Part shown: positions 33,902 to 42,739 of the stretch, one piece after another
Numbering within the stretch: position 1 is the first letter of the stretch
Layout: every line of letters starts with the position of its first letter
Translations under genes and position numbers: made by a program
Assembly (NCBI GenBank): GCA_965219235.1
Contig: OZ244721.1
Span: 1,364,001-1,428,000, forward strand
DNA length: 64,000 nucleotides
Direction of reading: 5' to 3'
Source of the DNA: CBDHCC01 sp965219235
GTDB lineage: Bacteria > Pseudomonadota > Alphaproteobacteria > Sphingomonadales > Sphingomonadaceae
Notes under the pieces: model-generated
Told to the model about the DNA's origin: nothing
The model's database searches: none
The model's input: the letters and a program-made list of their open reading frames with translations, nothing else

Positions 33902-34894
33902 ATGACCGATCCCGCCCCCACCCTGCTCTTCGGCATCGACGTCGTGTGGATCGCGACCGTGCTGGCCGCGGTCGCGACCTTCGCCGCGCTGACGGCGATC
34001 TACGCCGCCACCACGGTCCGCGATCCGATGGCCAAGCGCGTCAAGGCGCTCGGGGAGCGACGCGAACAGCTGAAGGCCGGCGTCGTCACCGCGACCGCCA
34101 AACGCCGCACCAAGATCACGCACCAGTCCGACACGGCCGACTGGATGCACTCCTTCCTCTCGTCCCTGAAGGTGCTTCAGTCCGACCAGCTGAAGGCGGC
34201 GCAGCAGATGCTCGCGCAGGCCGGCATCCGGTCGAAGGACATGGCGGTCGCGGTCATCTTCGCGCGCCTCGTCCTGCCGCTCGTGGTGGGCGGCGGCTTC
34301 GTGCTGTGGGTCTACGCCGGGCATGGACTGGAGGACTGGTCGCCGCTGAAGCGGCTGGGCGTCACGGCGACGGTGCTGATCGGCAGCTACAAGGCGGCCG
34401 ACATCTATCTGAAGAACAAGATCGCCAAGCGCTCGGCGGCGATCCGCAAGGGATTGCCCGACGCGCTCGACCTGCTGGTGATCTGCGCGGAGGCCGGGCT
34501 GACGGTCGACGCCTCCTTCGCGCGCGTCGCCCGCGAGCTCGGCCGCGCCTATCCGGAGCTGGGCGAGGAGTTCACGCTCACCTCCATCGAGCTCGGCTTC
34601 CTCACCGAACGGCGCCAGGCCTTCGAGAACCTGGCCGGCCGGGTGGACCTGGACGCGCTGCGCGGAGTGGTGACCACCATGATCCAGACGGAGAAATACG
34701 GCACCCCGCTCGCCTCCGCGCTGCGCGTTCTGTCGGCCGAGTTCCGGCACGAGCGCATGATGCGCGCGGAGGAGAAGGCGGCGCGGCTCCCGGCGATCAT
34801 GACGGTGCCGCTGATCCTGTTCATCCTGCCGGTGCTGTTCGTGGTCATCCTGGGTCCGGCGGCGTGCGACATCGTGGGGGCATTCTCCAAGTAG
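33902..34894 (+). CDS. tadC: Tad pilus inner-membrane platform protein TadC
   Basis: Second GspF-type platform protein, 330 residues. An N-terminal helix (VVWIATVLAAVATFAALTAIY) is followed by two central helices and the GspF core LPDALDLLVICAEAGLTVDASFARVA, GVVTTMIQTEKYGTPLASALR, then a C-terminal helix pair (MTVPLILFILPVLFVVIL). Starts 15 bp after tadB with GGAGGGAA. No tadD, tadE/F or pilin gene follows; the next gene is convergent and unrelated. Confidence 0.93.
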   Translation: MTDPAPTLLFGIDVVWIATVLAAVATFAALTAIYAATTVRDPMAKRVKALGERREQLKAGVVTATAKRRTKITHQSDTADWMHSFLSSLKVLQSDQLKAAQQMLAQAGIRSKDMAVAVIFARLVLPLVVGGGFVLWVYAGHGLEDWSPLKRLGVTATVLIGSYKAADIYLKNKIAKRSAAIRKGLPDALDLLVICAEAGLTVDASFARVARELGRAYPELGEEFTLTSIELGFLTERRQAFENLAGRVDLDALRGVVTTMIQTEKYGTPLASALRVLSAEFRHERMMRAEEKAARLPAIMTVPLILFILPVLFVVILGPAACDIVGAFSK

Positions 34895-34952
34895 GAGGCG
34901 GACAAGGGCCGCCCCTCACCGACCCCGCTCAGGCTCAGCTTGAGTGCAATCT

Positions 34953-35993
34953 TTACCCTCCAAAGCTCCGGACAATCAGCCGCGCGATGTCCGGCGCGTC
35001 CTCCTCGAGTGCGAAATGGCCGGTGTTCAGCAGATGCACCTCCGCCGTCGGCAGGTCGGCGCGGTAAGACTGCGCTCCGGCGGGCAAAAAGATGGGATCG
35101 GCACGCCCCCACACTATCAGGGTCTTGGGCCGATAATCGCGCATGTAGCGCTGCCATTCCGCATACTTCCCGACGTTGTCGTAATAATCGACGATCAGTG
35201 CCTTCTGGATGCGGTGCTGTTCGGGTTTCGCCTGGATCCAGTCGTCGAGGCTGTAACTCGCGGGATCGACATCGGCCGGGTCGCGCACGCCCGTCATGTA
35301 CTGGAATTTCGTTCCTTCGGGCGAGAGCAGCTGTTCCAGTGCGGCCGTCGCCTTTGGATCGAGCGGACCGGCCGCCCTCGCCCGCATGTCGTTCAGGACG
35401 TCCGGCGCGATACCCGCCTCATAAGCATTGGCGTTCTGAATGATCAGGTCACTCACCATCTCGGGATGGGCCACGGCCAGACGGAAGCCGACCGGGCCGC
35501 CGAAATCGTGCATGTAGATCGTGAACTGGGTCAGCCCGACCGTCCGCACGAACCGCTCCATGACCCTCGTCATGTTGGCAAAGGTCGGAGCGAATGCCTT
35601 GGCGTCCGGCGCGTCGCTGAACCCGAACCCCGGATAATCCGGGGCAACCACGTGGAAGTGCCGGCTCAACAGCGGCAGCAGGGTGCGCAACTCGTTGGAC
35701 GATGAGGGAAACCCATGCAGCAGCAGGATCGTCGGCTTGCTGGCGTCGCCTGCCTCACGATAGAAGATCTCGATGCCGTCGACGGACACCGTTTTGTACC
35801 GGATGGCGGCGTCGTCAGGCGCCACGTCCACGTGATTCGCAGCCGGCTGCGCTTGCGCTTCGGCGGCGGCGACCGTGCCGGGCGCGGCGGCGATGGCCAG
35901 CATCGCCGCGATCGTCAGGCGCAACAGGATCGTCTGCCGTCCGACGCTCCGCACGGGCGACTGCCTACCGGAACCGGGTTTCGCGACAATCAT
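34953..35993 (-). CDS. exported alpha/beta hydrolase, epoxide hydrolase-like
   Basis: Protein of 346 residues with an N-terminal signal (LRLTIAAMLAIAAAPGTVAAAEA) and an alpha/beta-hydrolase domain. LLLHGFPSSSNELRTLLPLL gives the HGFP oxyanion region; the nucleophile is Asp in TIYMHDFGGPVGFRLA (HDFGG, haloalkane dehalogenase/epoxide hydrolase type); the base His lies in LLNTGHFALEEDA. Substrate unknown. Last gene of an operon of five intact genes running from 39174. Confidence 0.85.
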   Translation of the reverse strand: MIVAKPGSGRQSPVRSVGRQTILLRLTIAAMLAIAAAPGTVAAAEAQAQPAANHVDVAPDDAAIRYKTVSVDGIEIFYREAGDASKPTILLLHGFPSSSNELRTLLPLLSRHFHVVAPDYPGFGFSDAPDAKAFAPTFANMTRVMERFVRTVGLTQFTIYMHDFGGPVGFRLAVAHPEMVSDLIIQNANAYEAGIAPDVLNDMRARAAGPLDPKATAALEQLLSPEGTKFQYMTGVRDPADVDPASYSLDDWIQAKPEQHRIQKALIVDYYDNVGKYAEWQRYMRDYRPKTLIVWGRADPIFLPAGAQSYRADLPTAEVHLLNTGHFALEEDAPDIARLIVRSFGG

Positions 35994-36007
35994 GACGTGA
36001 TCTCCTC

Positions 36008-36508
36008 TTAGAACATGCCGTTGGAATTGGCGGGGTTTTCGGGAATGGGTTGTTTGACGTCCCAGTGTTCGACGATCCGGCCGCGCTCGAGACGAAAAAT
36101 GTCGACGATCGCGTTGCCGCGATCGCCGGGGCGAAGGCGCTCCAGCACGTGGAGGACGACGAAGTCGCCCTCGACGAAGGTTCGGCGGACCGAACTGTGC
36201 GCGTCCGGATAGGTCGTGCGCAGATAGCGGACGAAGTCGGCGAACCCGTCCCGGCCGTCCGACGCGGTCGGGTTGTGCTGGACGTAGCGCTGCCCGAGGT
36301 AACGCGAGGCCGCGGCGACATCCTTTCGGTTGAGGCCGGCCTCGTAGAACGCCAGCACCACCTGCTTGTTAAGCTCGCCGCGCGCGTCCTCACCAACCGT
36401 CCGGGCGGCATCCAGCGCACACCCGGGCAAAATGATCGCGCCCGTGGCGATCGCGGCCGCCAGCAGCGTCCTTCGCCAGACGGGGGCAGGTCTCCTGAGC
36501 GCCGTCAT
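36008..36508 (-). CDS. SnoaL/NTF2-like lipoprotein
   Basis: Protein of 166 residues with a lipoprotein signal (TLLAAAIATGAIILPGC, lipobox LPGC) and a SnoaL-like domain of about 130 residues: NKQVVLAFYEAGLNRKDVAAASRYLGQRYVQHNPTASDG and VEGDFVVLHVLERLRPGDRGNAIVDIFRLERGRIVEHWDV. This is the predicted-ester-cyclase-like group often annotated as nuclear transport factor 2. It begins one base after the MBL-fold gene ends. Confidence 0.83.
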   Translation of the reverse strand: MTALRRPAPVWRRTLLAAAIATGAIILPGCALDAARTVGEDARGELNKQVVLAFYEAGLNRKDVAAASRYLGQRYVQHNPTASDGRDGFADFVRYLRTTYPDAHSSVRRTFVEGDFVVLHVLERLRPGDRGNAIVDIFRLERGRIVEHWDVKQPIPENPANSNGMF

Positions 36509-36509
36509 C

Positions 36510-37289
36510 TCAACGCACCTCGAACCAGTTGCCCGGTTCGCGAACGTCGACCTTGAGGTCGAGCGCGGCCGCGGCGGCGCGCAGCCTGCCGACGGGATCG
36601 TCGGTCTCAATATACGCGGGCGGCTGGTGGAGTGCGCCGTAATGGATCGGGGTGACCGCGCGCGCACCCAGCATGTGGGCCGCCTTGGCCGCCTCCTCCG
36701 GCGTCATCACCGCCTCCTGGTCTCTCGGCGGCTGGAGGAAGGGGAAGTCGACGATCGCGCCGTTGATCGGCAGCAACGCCCGATCCAACGAACCGAAGCG
36801 TTGCGCCATTTTCCACCAGTAGCTGTGGAACAGCGTGTCGCCGGCGTGGATGACCCGTTTGCCACCGCTCTCGATCACCCAGCTGACCTGCGGGTCGCCG
36901 AAACCATCGACAGCGGGCACGGCATGGAGCGAAAAGGGACCGGCCTCGTGGCTCGTCCATGCGTCCACGATATGCGTGTTCAACGCGACCTTGCCGAATG
37001 CCGCCTCGGCATGCGCGGTGAGTTCCAGATCGGGGCCGGAACCGGGCGCTGGCTCCGGACGGAAGACGGGTGCGCCCTCGCGTAGTGCTGCTGCGAGCGC
37101 GATCGGGTCGGCGTGATCGGCGTGCAGGTGGGTCAGGAGTCCCGCGACGGCGCTGGCCGGCGTCGAGGCACGGGGGAATGGCTGACAGTCGTCGCGGAGC
37201 GGCAGCTCCGACGTGTCGAGGATGTAGTCGACGAGCAGCGTGTCGCCGTCCTGCTCGATACCGGACCAGCCCAGTCTTCTGATACGCAT
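36510..37289 (-). CDS. MBL-fold metal-dependent hydrolase (UlaG-like)
   Basis: Protein of 259 residues of the metallo-beta-lactamase fold. The metal site is THLHADHADP (about residue 53), with further ligands in VIHAGDTLFH and TPIHYGAL. The opening MRIRRLGWSGIEQDGDTLLVDY is the UlaG/RomA-like pattern. Substrate unknown; the operon suggests a soluble cytoplasmic detoxification role. Confidence 0.85.
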   Translation of the reverse strand: MRIRRLGWSGIEQDGDTLLVDYILDTSELPLRDDCQPFPRASTPASAVAGLLTHLHADHADPIALAAALREGAPVFRPEPAPGSGPDLELTAHAEAAFGKVALNTHIVDAWTSHEAGPFSLHAVPAVDGFGDPQVSWVIESGGKRVIHAGDTLFHSYWWKMAQRFGSLDRALLPINGAIVDFPFLQPPRDQEAVMTPEEAAKAAHMLGARAVTPIHYGALHQPPAYIETDDPVGRLRAAAAALDLKVDVREPGNWFEVR

Positions 37290-37325
37290 GATGCTTCTCC
37301 TGATGTCGTTGTGAGTTGCGGCCGA

Positions 37326-38531
37326 TCAGGCCAGGGACGGCGCGGGGAGGTATCGGGACCGCCGCCTCTCGATGACGACGGCGACCGCCCAGACCGCGAG
37401 ACCGCCCAGCGCGAGCGCGGCGGCCACCCAGCCGGTCGACGTCCAGCCCCAGCCCGCGCCGATCGCGAGTCCGCCGAGCCACGGTCCGAGCGCGTTCGCG
37501 GTGTTGAAGGCCGAGTGGTTGAGCGCGGCGGCGAGCGCCTGCCCGTTGCCGGCGACGGCCATCAACCGCGTCTGCAGCACCGTGCCGAGCGCACCGCCCA
37601 GCCCGATCGCGACGATCACCGCCGTCACCGACCAGAGACGATGCGCCGCCAGCGGGTAGAGCGCCGCGGTCGCCGCGCTCCAGATCAGCAGCGCGCCGGC
37701 GGTCCGCATCGGCGCGCGATCGGCGAAGCGCGGGACGATCAGATTGCCGACCGTCAGGCCGACCCCGAACATCGCCAGCACGATCGGCACCGCCGCACGG
37801 GGCACCCGCGTCACCTCCGCCAGCGTCGGGACGAGATAGGTGTAGATCGCGAACATGCCGCCAAAACCGATCGCGCCGATCCCCAGCGTCAGCCACACCT
37901 GCCCATGTGCCAGCGCGTCCAGCTCGGTGAGGAAGGCAGCGTCAGCTCGTACAAGGTCGCGCGGCAACGCTCCCCGCACTGATGCAGCACTCACGATGGC
38001 GAGCGCGGCGCCGACACCGAACACGGCACGCCAGCCCAGCAGCTGGGCGAGCAGGTTGGCGACGGGAACCCCGACGATCGTCGCCACGGTGAGCCCGAGC
38101 ATCACGCGGCCGACCGCGACCGCGCGTCGTCTCTCGTCGACGAGGTCGGCCGCCGCGAGCGCGGCCAGACCGAAATACGCGCCGTGCGGCAACCCGCTCG
38201 CGAACCGGAACAGGAGCAGCCAGCCGAAGGAAGGTGCGGCGGCGCTGAGCACATTGCCGACCGCGAACCATGCCATGAGCGCTATCAGCATCGTTCGCCG
38301 GGAGGTCCGCGCACCCAGGACCGCCAGCAGGGGCGCGCCGACGACGACCCCGAGCGCGTAGGCGCTGATTGCGCGTCCCCCCTCGGGAATGCCGACCCCG
38401 AGATCGTGGCTGAAGAGCGGCAGGATGCTCATCGTCGCGAACTCGGCCGTACCCAGCGCGAACCCGCCCAGCGCCAGCGCGGCATGAGCGAGGCCGACCC
38501 GACGCGCGCTGGACGACTGGAAGAACGGCAT
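37326..38531 (-). CDS. MFS transporter, DHA1 (AraJ/arabinose-efflux-like) family
   Basis: Twelve-helix efflux permease of 401 residues. It begins ALALGGFALGTAEFATMSILPLFSHDLGV, the sugar-efflux/chloramphenicol-resistance DHA1 signature, with VVVGAPLLAVLGARTSRRTML as the A motif and RFASGLPHGAYFGLAAL as motif C-like. Probable drug or metabolite export. The ATG at 38531 is the usual family start; an in-frame start at 38657 would overlap the NmrA gene. Confidence 0.87.
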   Translation of the reverse strand: MPFFQSSSARRVGLAHAALALGGFALGTAEFATMSILPLFSHDLGVGIPEGGRAISAYALGVVVGAPLLAVLGARTSRRTMLIALMAWFAVGNVLSAAAPSFGWLLLFRFASGLPHGAYFGLAALAAADLVDERRRAVAVGRVMLGLTVATIVGVPVANLLAQLLGWRAVFGVGAALAIVSAASVRGALPRDLVRADAAFLTELDALAHGQVWLTLGIGAIGFGGMFAIYTYLVPTLAEVTRVPRAAVPIVLAMFGVGLTVGNLIVPRFADRAPMRTAGALLIWSAATAALYPLAAHRLWSVTAVIVAIGLGGALGTVLQTRLMAVAGNGQALAAALNHSAFNTANALGPWLGGLAIGAGWGWTSTGWVAAALALGGLAVWAVAVVIERRRSRYLPAPSLA

Positions 38532-38550
38532 CGCCAAGGACCCGTCGATG

Positions 38551-39174
38551 TCAGTACGCGACGGAGAAGCGGGCGCGGTGGTGCGCAGGGCGCTCGACCT
38601 CGTCGAGCATCGCGACCGCGTAGTCCTCAAGCGATATGCGGCTCTCGCCCTTCGCATCCGCCATCAGCTGGTCGCCACCCGTTTGATAGCGGCCGGTGCG
38701 CTCGCCGGGAGCGAGGTTCGCGGCGGGGCTGACGAACGTCCAGTCGACGTCCTGCTCGGCGCGGAGCTGGTCGAGAAAAGCGGCCGTCCTCAGCGCGCTG
38801 GCCTTCCACTCGGGCGGAAAGTCCGGCTGGTCGATCAGCCGCTGCCTGGGCGCGACCTCCAGCGTCCCGGCACCGCCGACGGCCAGCAGGCGACCGACCC
38901 CTGACTGCCGAACGCCGTCGATGATCGCCTGGGTGCCGGTCCCGTCCGGATCCCGGCCCGGATTGAACGCACTGATGACCGCGTCGTGGTCAGCAACGGC
39001 CCCCGCGAGAGCGTCGGCGTCTGTCGCGTCGATCTCGACGGCATGGAGCTTGGGCGACGTCGGCAGCTTGGACGCGTTCGAGACGATGGCGGTCACCTCG
39101 TGACCGCGGTCGAGGCATTCGGCGAGGATTTTGGACCCGACGAACCCGGTGGCACCGATGAGTGCGATTTTCAT
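38551..39174 (-). CDS. NAD(P)-binding NmrA/atypical-SDR protein
   Basis: Protein of 207 residues with an N-terminal Rossmann motif (MKIALIGATGFVGSKILAEC), IDATDADALAGAVADHDAVISAFNP and DVDWTFVSPAANLAPGERTG. It matches the small NAD(P)H-binding YwnB-like family. Its ATG overlaps the stop of the upstream DsbA-like pseudogene as ATGA. First intact gene of the LysR-divergent operon. Confidence 0.87.
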   Translation of the reverse strand: MKIALIGATGFVGSKILAECLDRGHEVTAIVSNASKLPTSPKLHAVEIDATDADALAGAVADHDAVISAFNPGRDPDGTGTQAIIDGVRQSGVGRLLAVGGAGTLEVAPRQRLIDQPDFPPEWKASALRTAAFLDQLRAEQDVDWTFVSPAANLAPGERTGRYQTGGDQLMADAKGESRISLEDYAVAMLDEVERPAHHRARFSVAY

Positions 39175-39636
39175 GACAGGAACTCCTTGTGAGGTTGGGG
39201 AATGTCGCGAGCCGCTCGAACGACGGCAGCGACAAAGAAGGACGGGCGGCCGTAGAAGTCTTCGTGATCGAACCGGAGCACATCCGGTCCGGCTTCGAGC
39301 AGGAAACTCGCCAAGCCATTCACTTCGTGCCGCTCCATCAGGGCGCGCGTGTGCTCGATGTGATCGGCGGCGACCAGAAGACGGTGCCGGGATCGATCAG
39401 CAGTTCATTGGTGTAGGCCGTGCGAACGATTGCCCCGTCCACGCGGCGATGCGCTCGTCGTTCCTGCCGATGTGGGCTGCTGTTTCGGGCGTGAGCCCGG
39501 TCGGTTCCGGCCAAAGCCCGCCACCGTGGAGCGACAGCGAGACACCGGCGTCCACGACCGCCCGCACCATCGGCGCTGCGGCATAGCACCACCCGTGCAA
39601 GGGGTCGTGCAGGCAATGAAGCACGGGATCGGGCAC
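39171..39636 (-). pseudogene. DsbA/FrnE-like thioredoxin-fold protein, decayed
   Basis: The N-terminal 75 residues (LHDPLHGWCYAAAPMVRAVVDAG ... LHGGGLWPEPTGLTPE) match FrnE-like DsbA proteins, with the first Cys of CGWC changed to His. After TGQSF the frame shifts to one reading RTAYTNELLIDPGTVFWSPPIT, then shifts again. A C-terminal piece (ALMERHEVNGLASFLLEAG ... DFYGRPSFFVAAVV) ends in ATGA overlap with the NmrA gene. About 100 internal residues are missing. Non-functional. Confidence 0.7.
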
Positions 39637-39783
39637 ACGCTGTCTCCTCGTCCGGAAAGGCTGGCGGCGGCGCTCCGTGACGCGCCGTGCGTTCGCCGAC
39701 CAGTCGGTCCGCTTGAGATAGGCGCTGCAAAGTCCGGTTGTTATCTGGCGTGTTTCCCCAAGAGCTTGTAGCGCATCTTAAAG

Positions 39784-40719
39784 ATGGAAGACCTCCGCCA
39801 ATATGCGGTCTTTGCCGAAACCGTGTCGGCGGGCTCGATGAGCGCCGCCGCGCGACGCCTTCGGATGACGCCGTCCGCCGTCAGTCAGACGATCCGGGCG
39901 CTGGAGGCGCGCACCGGCATCGTCCTGCTCCACCGTTCGACACGGAAGCTGTCATTGACCGAGGCGGGCGAGCGCTGCCTGCCGCACTGCCGGCGTTTGC
40001 TGGAGGCGGGGAACGCGGCCGCCGCGTCCCTGGCGGCGGCGCGCGACGCGCCGGTGGGCGAACTCCGCATCGCCGCGCCGGTCGGCTTCGCCGCCCATGT
40101 CTCGCCGGCCCTGGCACCGATGCTCGCCGACTGGCCGGCCCTGACCCTGCGCCTCATCGTCGACGACCGGCTGGTCGACCTGATCGATGCGCGGATCGAC
40201 CTGGCGTTGCGCGTGGGAACCCTGCCCGACACCGATTGGATCGGTCGCAAGCTGTGCGACTTGGAGCGGATCCTCTGCGCTTCCCCGGCCTATCTCGATC
40301 GCAGGGGGGTGCCGGTGGCTCCCCGCGACCTTGTGGACCACTCCTGGCTGATGATGGCCGATGCCGATGGCCATCGATCCGCACTGGATACGGTGTCGCC
40401 GCACGCCTCCGTCACAGTCGCTCTGGTGGGACCCGGCGATACGAACGAGCACATCCGTGCGGACGTCCGGATCAGCACGACCAATCAGATCGCCTTGCAG
40501 CAGCTGTGCGAGGAGGGAATGGGCGTCGCACCTCTGTTCGTCCCCGATGCCCGTCCGGCGCTGGAACGCGGCACCCTCGTGCGCCTGTTGCCGGGTTGGA
40601 CACTCCCACCATCGCCGGTCACCATGATCACTCACCGCGGCAGTGGCGAAACAGCGAAGGTAAGGGTCGCAGCCGACGCCCTGAAGCGCTATTTCTCGAC
40701 ACTGCCCGGCATTGGGTAA
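39784..40719 (+). CDS. LysR-family transcriptional regulator
   Basis: Protein of 311 residues. The winged helix (residues 1-60, FAETVSAGSMSAAARRLRMTPSAVSQTIRALE) is followed by a periplasmic-binding-like effector domain (GELRIAAPVGFAAHVSPAL ... RIDLALRVGTLPDTDWIGRKL), of the CrgA/DHSH-like subgroup common in sphingomonads. Divergent from the DsbA-remnant/NmrA/MFS/MBL operon, which it probably controls. Effector unknown. Confidence 0.9.
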   Translation: MEDLRQYAVFAETVSAGSMSAAARRLRMTPSAVSQTIRALEARTGIVLLHRSTRKLSLTEAGERCLPHCRRLLEAGNAAAASLAAARDAPVGELRIAAPVGFAAHVSPALAPMLADWPALTLRLIVDDRLVDLIDARIDLALRVGTLPDTDWIGRKLCDLERILCASPAYLDRRGVPVAPRDLVDHSWLMMADADGHRSALDTVSPHASVTVALVGPGDTNEHIRADVRISTTNQIALQQLCEEGMGVAPLFVPDARPALERGTLVRLLPGWTLPPSPVTMITHRGSGETAKVRVAADALKRYFSTLPGIG

Positions 40720-40859
40720 TCCCGACAATCCATCGCGGTCAGGCGCCTCGAAAAGTCTGTCGAACGCAACAGGTGCTCCCATCGAGTGAACAGCGCTTCG
40801 CCGAATCTTTGAGAATGATGCGCCAGCTCGCCGTTGCGGGTCAGACGCCCCTTGCATGT

Positions 40860-40971
40860 CGGCGGACGTTCGACGGGTTGCGATCACGCTGTCACCCGCG
40901 CGAAGGGCCGACGCGGCGATTGCGCGGCCCAGGCCGCGCGTGGCGCCGGTGATGAACCAGATTCTTGTCAT
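40860..40971 (-). pseudogene. N-terminal remnant of a short-chain dehydrogenase
   Basis: MTRIWFITGATRGLGRAIAA and about 16 further residues match the N terminus of a classical SDR (TGxxxGLG cofactor motif), after which similarity ends (from about TSADMQGASD) and no catalytic YxxxK follows. The rest is deleted. Its ATG overlaps the stop of the MFS remnant as ATGA. The 140 bp from 40720 to here show nothing else. Confidence 0.7.
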
Positions 40972-41544
40972 GGCACTCTTCTGGAGCTCGCGGTTGGAAG
41001 CGATCCGACGACCGCGGCGATGGCGAAGACCAGCACGGCGACCGCGGCCAGCAGCGAGTGGCGCAGGCCGGCCGTGACGCTTGCCTGCGAGGAGACGAGC
41101 GATCCGAACAGGGCCACGCCCAGCGCACCGGCGACCTGCCGGGCGGTGTTGATGACCCCCGATCCGATCCCGCCGCGATCGGCCGGCAGACTGGTGAGTG
41201 CGACCGCCATGGTGGCGGGAGTCGCCGCGGCGATGCCGGCCCCGGCCATGACGAATGCCGGGATCATCGTCACGAACGCCGACGATGCGCTGACGGGCAG
41301 AAGCGCGAGGTAGCCGGCGGCGGCGAGCGCCAGGCCGCCGGCGATCGTCGTACGGGACCCGAGACTGGATTGAAGCCTGCCGGCGAGCGGATTCACCGCC
41401 AGCATCACGGCCGTCATCGGCACGTAGGCGAGGCCCGTCTCGAACGCCGAACGGCCCTGCTCGCGCTGCAGGAAGAGGCTGAGGACGAAGATCAGTCCGT
41501 AGAAGGCCAGATTGATCGCGCAACCCGCGCCCAGGGCGACCGAG
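40968..41544 (-). pseudogene. C-terminal half of an MFS drug transporter (DHA2-like), cut by the IS1595 element
   Basis: About 190 residues remain (SVALGAGCAINLAFYGLIFV ... SAFETGLAYVPMTAVMLAVN ... INTARQVAGALGVALFGSLVS), the last six helices of a 14-TM EmrB/QacA-type permease. The frame runs directly into the left end of the IS1595-family element at 41545. The N-terminal half is not found on the other side of the element. Confidence 0.82.
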
Positions 41545-41609
41545 AAGGCGTTATTATACTTGACGTACCCAACGGTGCGGGGTACGTACTGGGCATAGGA
41601 ATTAAACCG

Positions 41610-42530
41610 ATGCCGTCCGCCCTTTCTGCCCCGCACTTTCACAACGAAGAAGCCGCCTACGCCTACGTCGAGGCGCGCATCTGGCCGCAAGGTCCGGTGT
41701 GCCCGCGTTGCGGCGGCATGGACCGGAACGGCAAGCTGGCGGGCAAGAGCACCCGCGTCGGCACTTACAAGTGCTACGAGTGCCGCAAGCCCTTCACCGT
41801 GAAGATCGGCACCATCTTTGAGGCGTCGCACGTCGCCATGCACATCTGGTTGCAGGCCATGTACCTTGTCGCCGGTAGCAAGAAGGGTGTTAGCTCCAAC
41901 CAACTTCACCGCATCCTGGGCGTCACCCTTAAGACCGCTTGGTTCATGTCGCACCGCATTCTTGAAGCCATGCGGTCGGGCGACTTGGCCCCGTTCGGCT
42001 CCGATGGTGGTGCGGTGGAGGTTGATGAAACCTTCATTGGCCGAGTGAAGGGCAAGGCTGTCCGCCACGGTTATGAGCACAAGATGAAAGTGCTGGCGCT
42101 CGTGGAGCGCAACACCGGCAAGACCCGCATGATGGTCGCTGACAATCTGACCGCCGCCTACATCGCGCCGATCGTGCGAGAGAACGTCGCCCGTGAGGCC
42201 GTATTGATGACCGACGAAGCGCGTCATTATGTGAAGGTCGGTCGGGAGTTCGCAGCTCACGGTGTGGTTCGTCACATGGTCGGCGAGTACGGGCGCGGCT
42301 TCATCAACACCAACACCATCGAGGGCAGCTTCTCCATCTTCAAGCGCGGTATGCGGGGCATCTACCAGCATTGCAGTGAGAAGCACCTTCACCGCTACCT
42401 TGCCGAGTTCGAGTTTCGTTACTCCAACCGGGTTGCCAACGGCATGAACGACACTGACCGCGCCGATGCTATGTTGCGCGGCGTGGTCGGCAAGCGGCTC
42501 ACCTATGAAACGACTGGTCGGGGAGCGTAA
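41610..42530 (+). CDS. IS1595-family (ISXO2-like) transposase
   Basis: DDE-type transposase of 306 residues. An N-terminal zinc ribbon (PVCPRCGGMDRNGK ... YKCYECRKPF, residues 29-57) precedes the ISXO2-like catalytic domain with VEVDETFIGRVKG, VLMTDEARHYV and NTIEGSFSIFKRGMRGIYQHC. Full length, no stop or frameshift, so the element may be active. The codon use is less GC-biased than in the neighbouring chromosome. Start ATG at 41610. Confidence 0.93.
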   Translation: MPSALSAPHFHNEEAAYAYVEARIWPQGPVCPRCGGMDRNGKLAGKSTRVGTYKCYECRKPFTVKIGTIFEASHVAMHIWLQAMYLVAGSKKGVSSNQLHRILGVTLKTAWFMSHRILEAMRSGDLAPFGSDGGAVEVDETFIGRVKGKAVRHGYEHKMKVLALVERNTGKTRMMVADNLTAAYIAPIVRENVAREAVLMTDEARHYVKVGREFAAHGVVRHMVGEYGRGFINTNTIEGSFSIFKRGMRGIYQHCSEKHLHRYLAEFEFRYSNRVANGMNDTDRADAMLRGVVGKRLTYETTGRGA

Positions 42531-42535
42531 GGGCA

Positions 42536-42739
42536 ATGGCAAAGAAGCCGAACAAAGCCGACGAGAAGCCGCAGATCGAGCGGTTCCGCGAAGCCGTGCG
42601 CAATATGGTGACCGCTGGCGAACTAAACCCCACAGAGGCCGATGAGGCTCTTTCAACTCTAGTGCTAAAGACCGCATCAAACGAGACACATGTTATGAGG
42701 CCCGACGCGCAAGACGTTGAGAGTAACCTCAATAACTAA
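42536..42739 (+). CDS. small passenger protein of the IS1595 element
   Basis: Hydrophilic ORF of 67 residues (MAKKPNKADEKPQIERFREAVRNMV ...), starting 5 bp after the transposase stop, with GGGAGCGTAAGGG upstream. Helical and charged, lacking any recognised domain. Its last 63 bp overlap, on the opposite strand, the 3' end of the passenger gene below. Linked ORFs like this are known in some IS1595 elements; the function is unknown. Confidence 0.6.
   Translation: MAKKPNKADEKPQIERFREAVRNMVTAGELNPTEADEALSTLVLKTASNETHVMRPDAQDVESNLNN

Noticed and set aside
42536..42739. Antitoxin of a toxin-antitoxin pair with the converging 233-residue gene
   Set aside because: The genes converge instead of forming an operon and neither shows a toxin or antitoxin fold.
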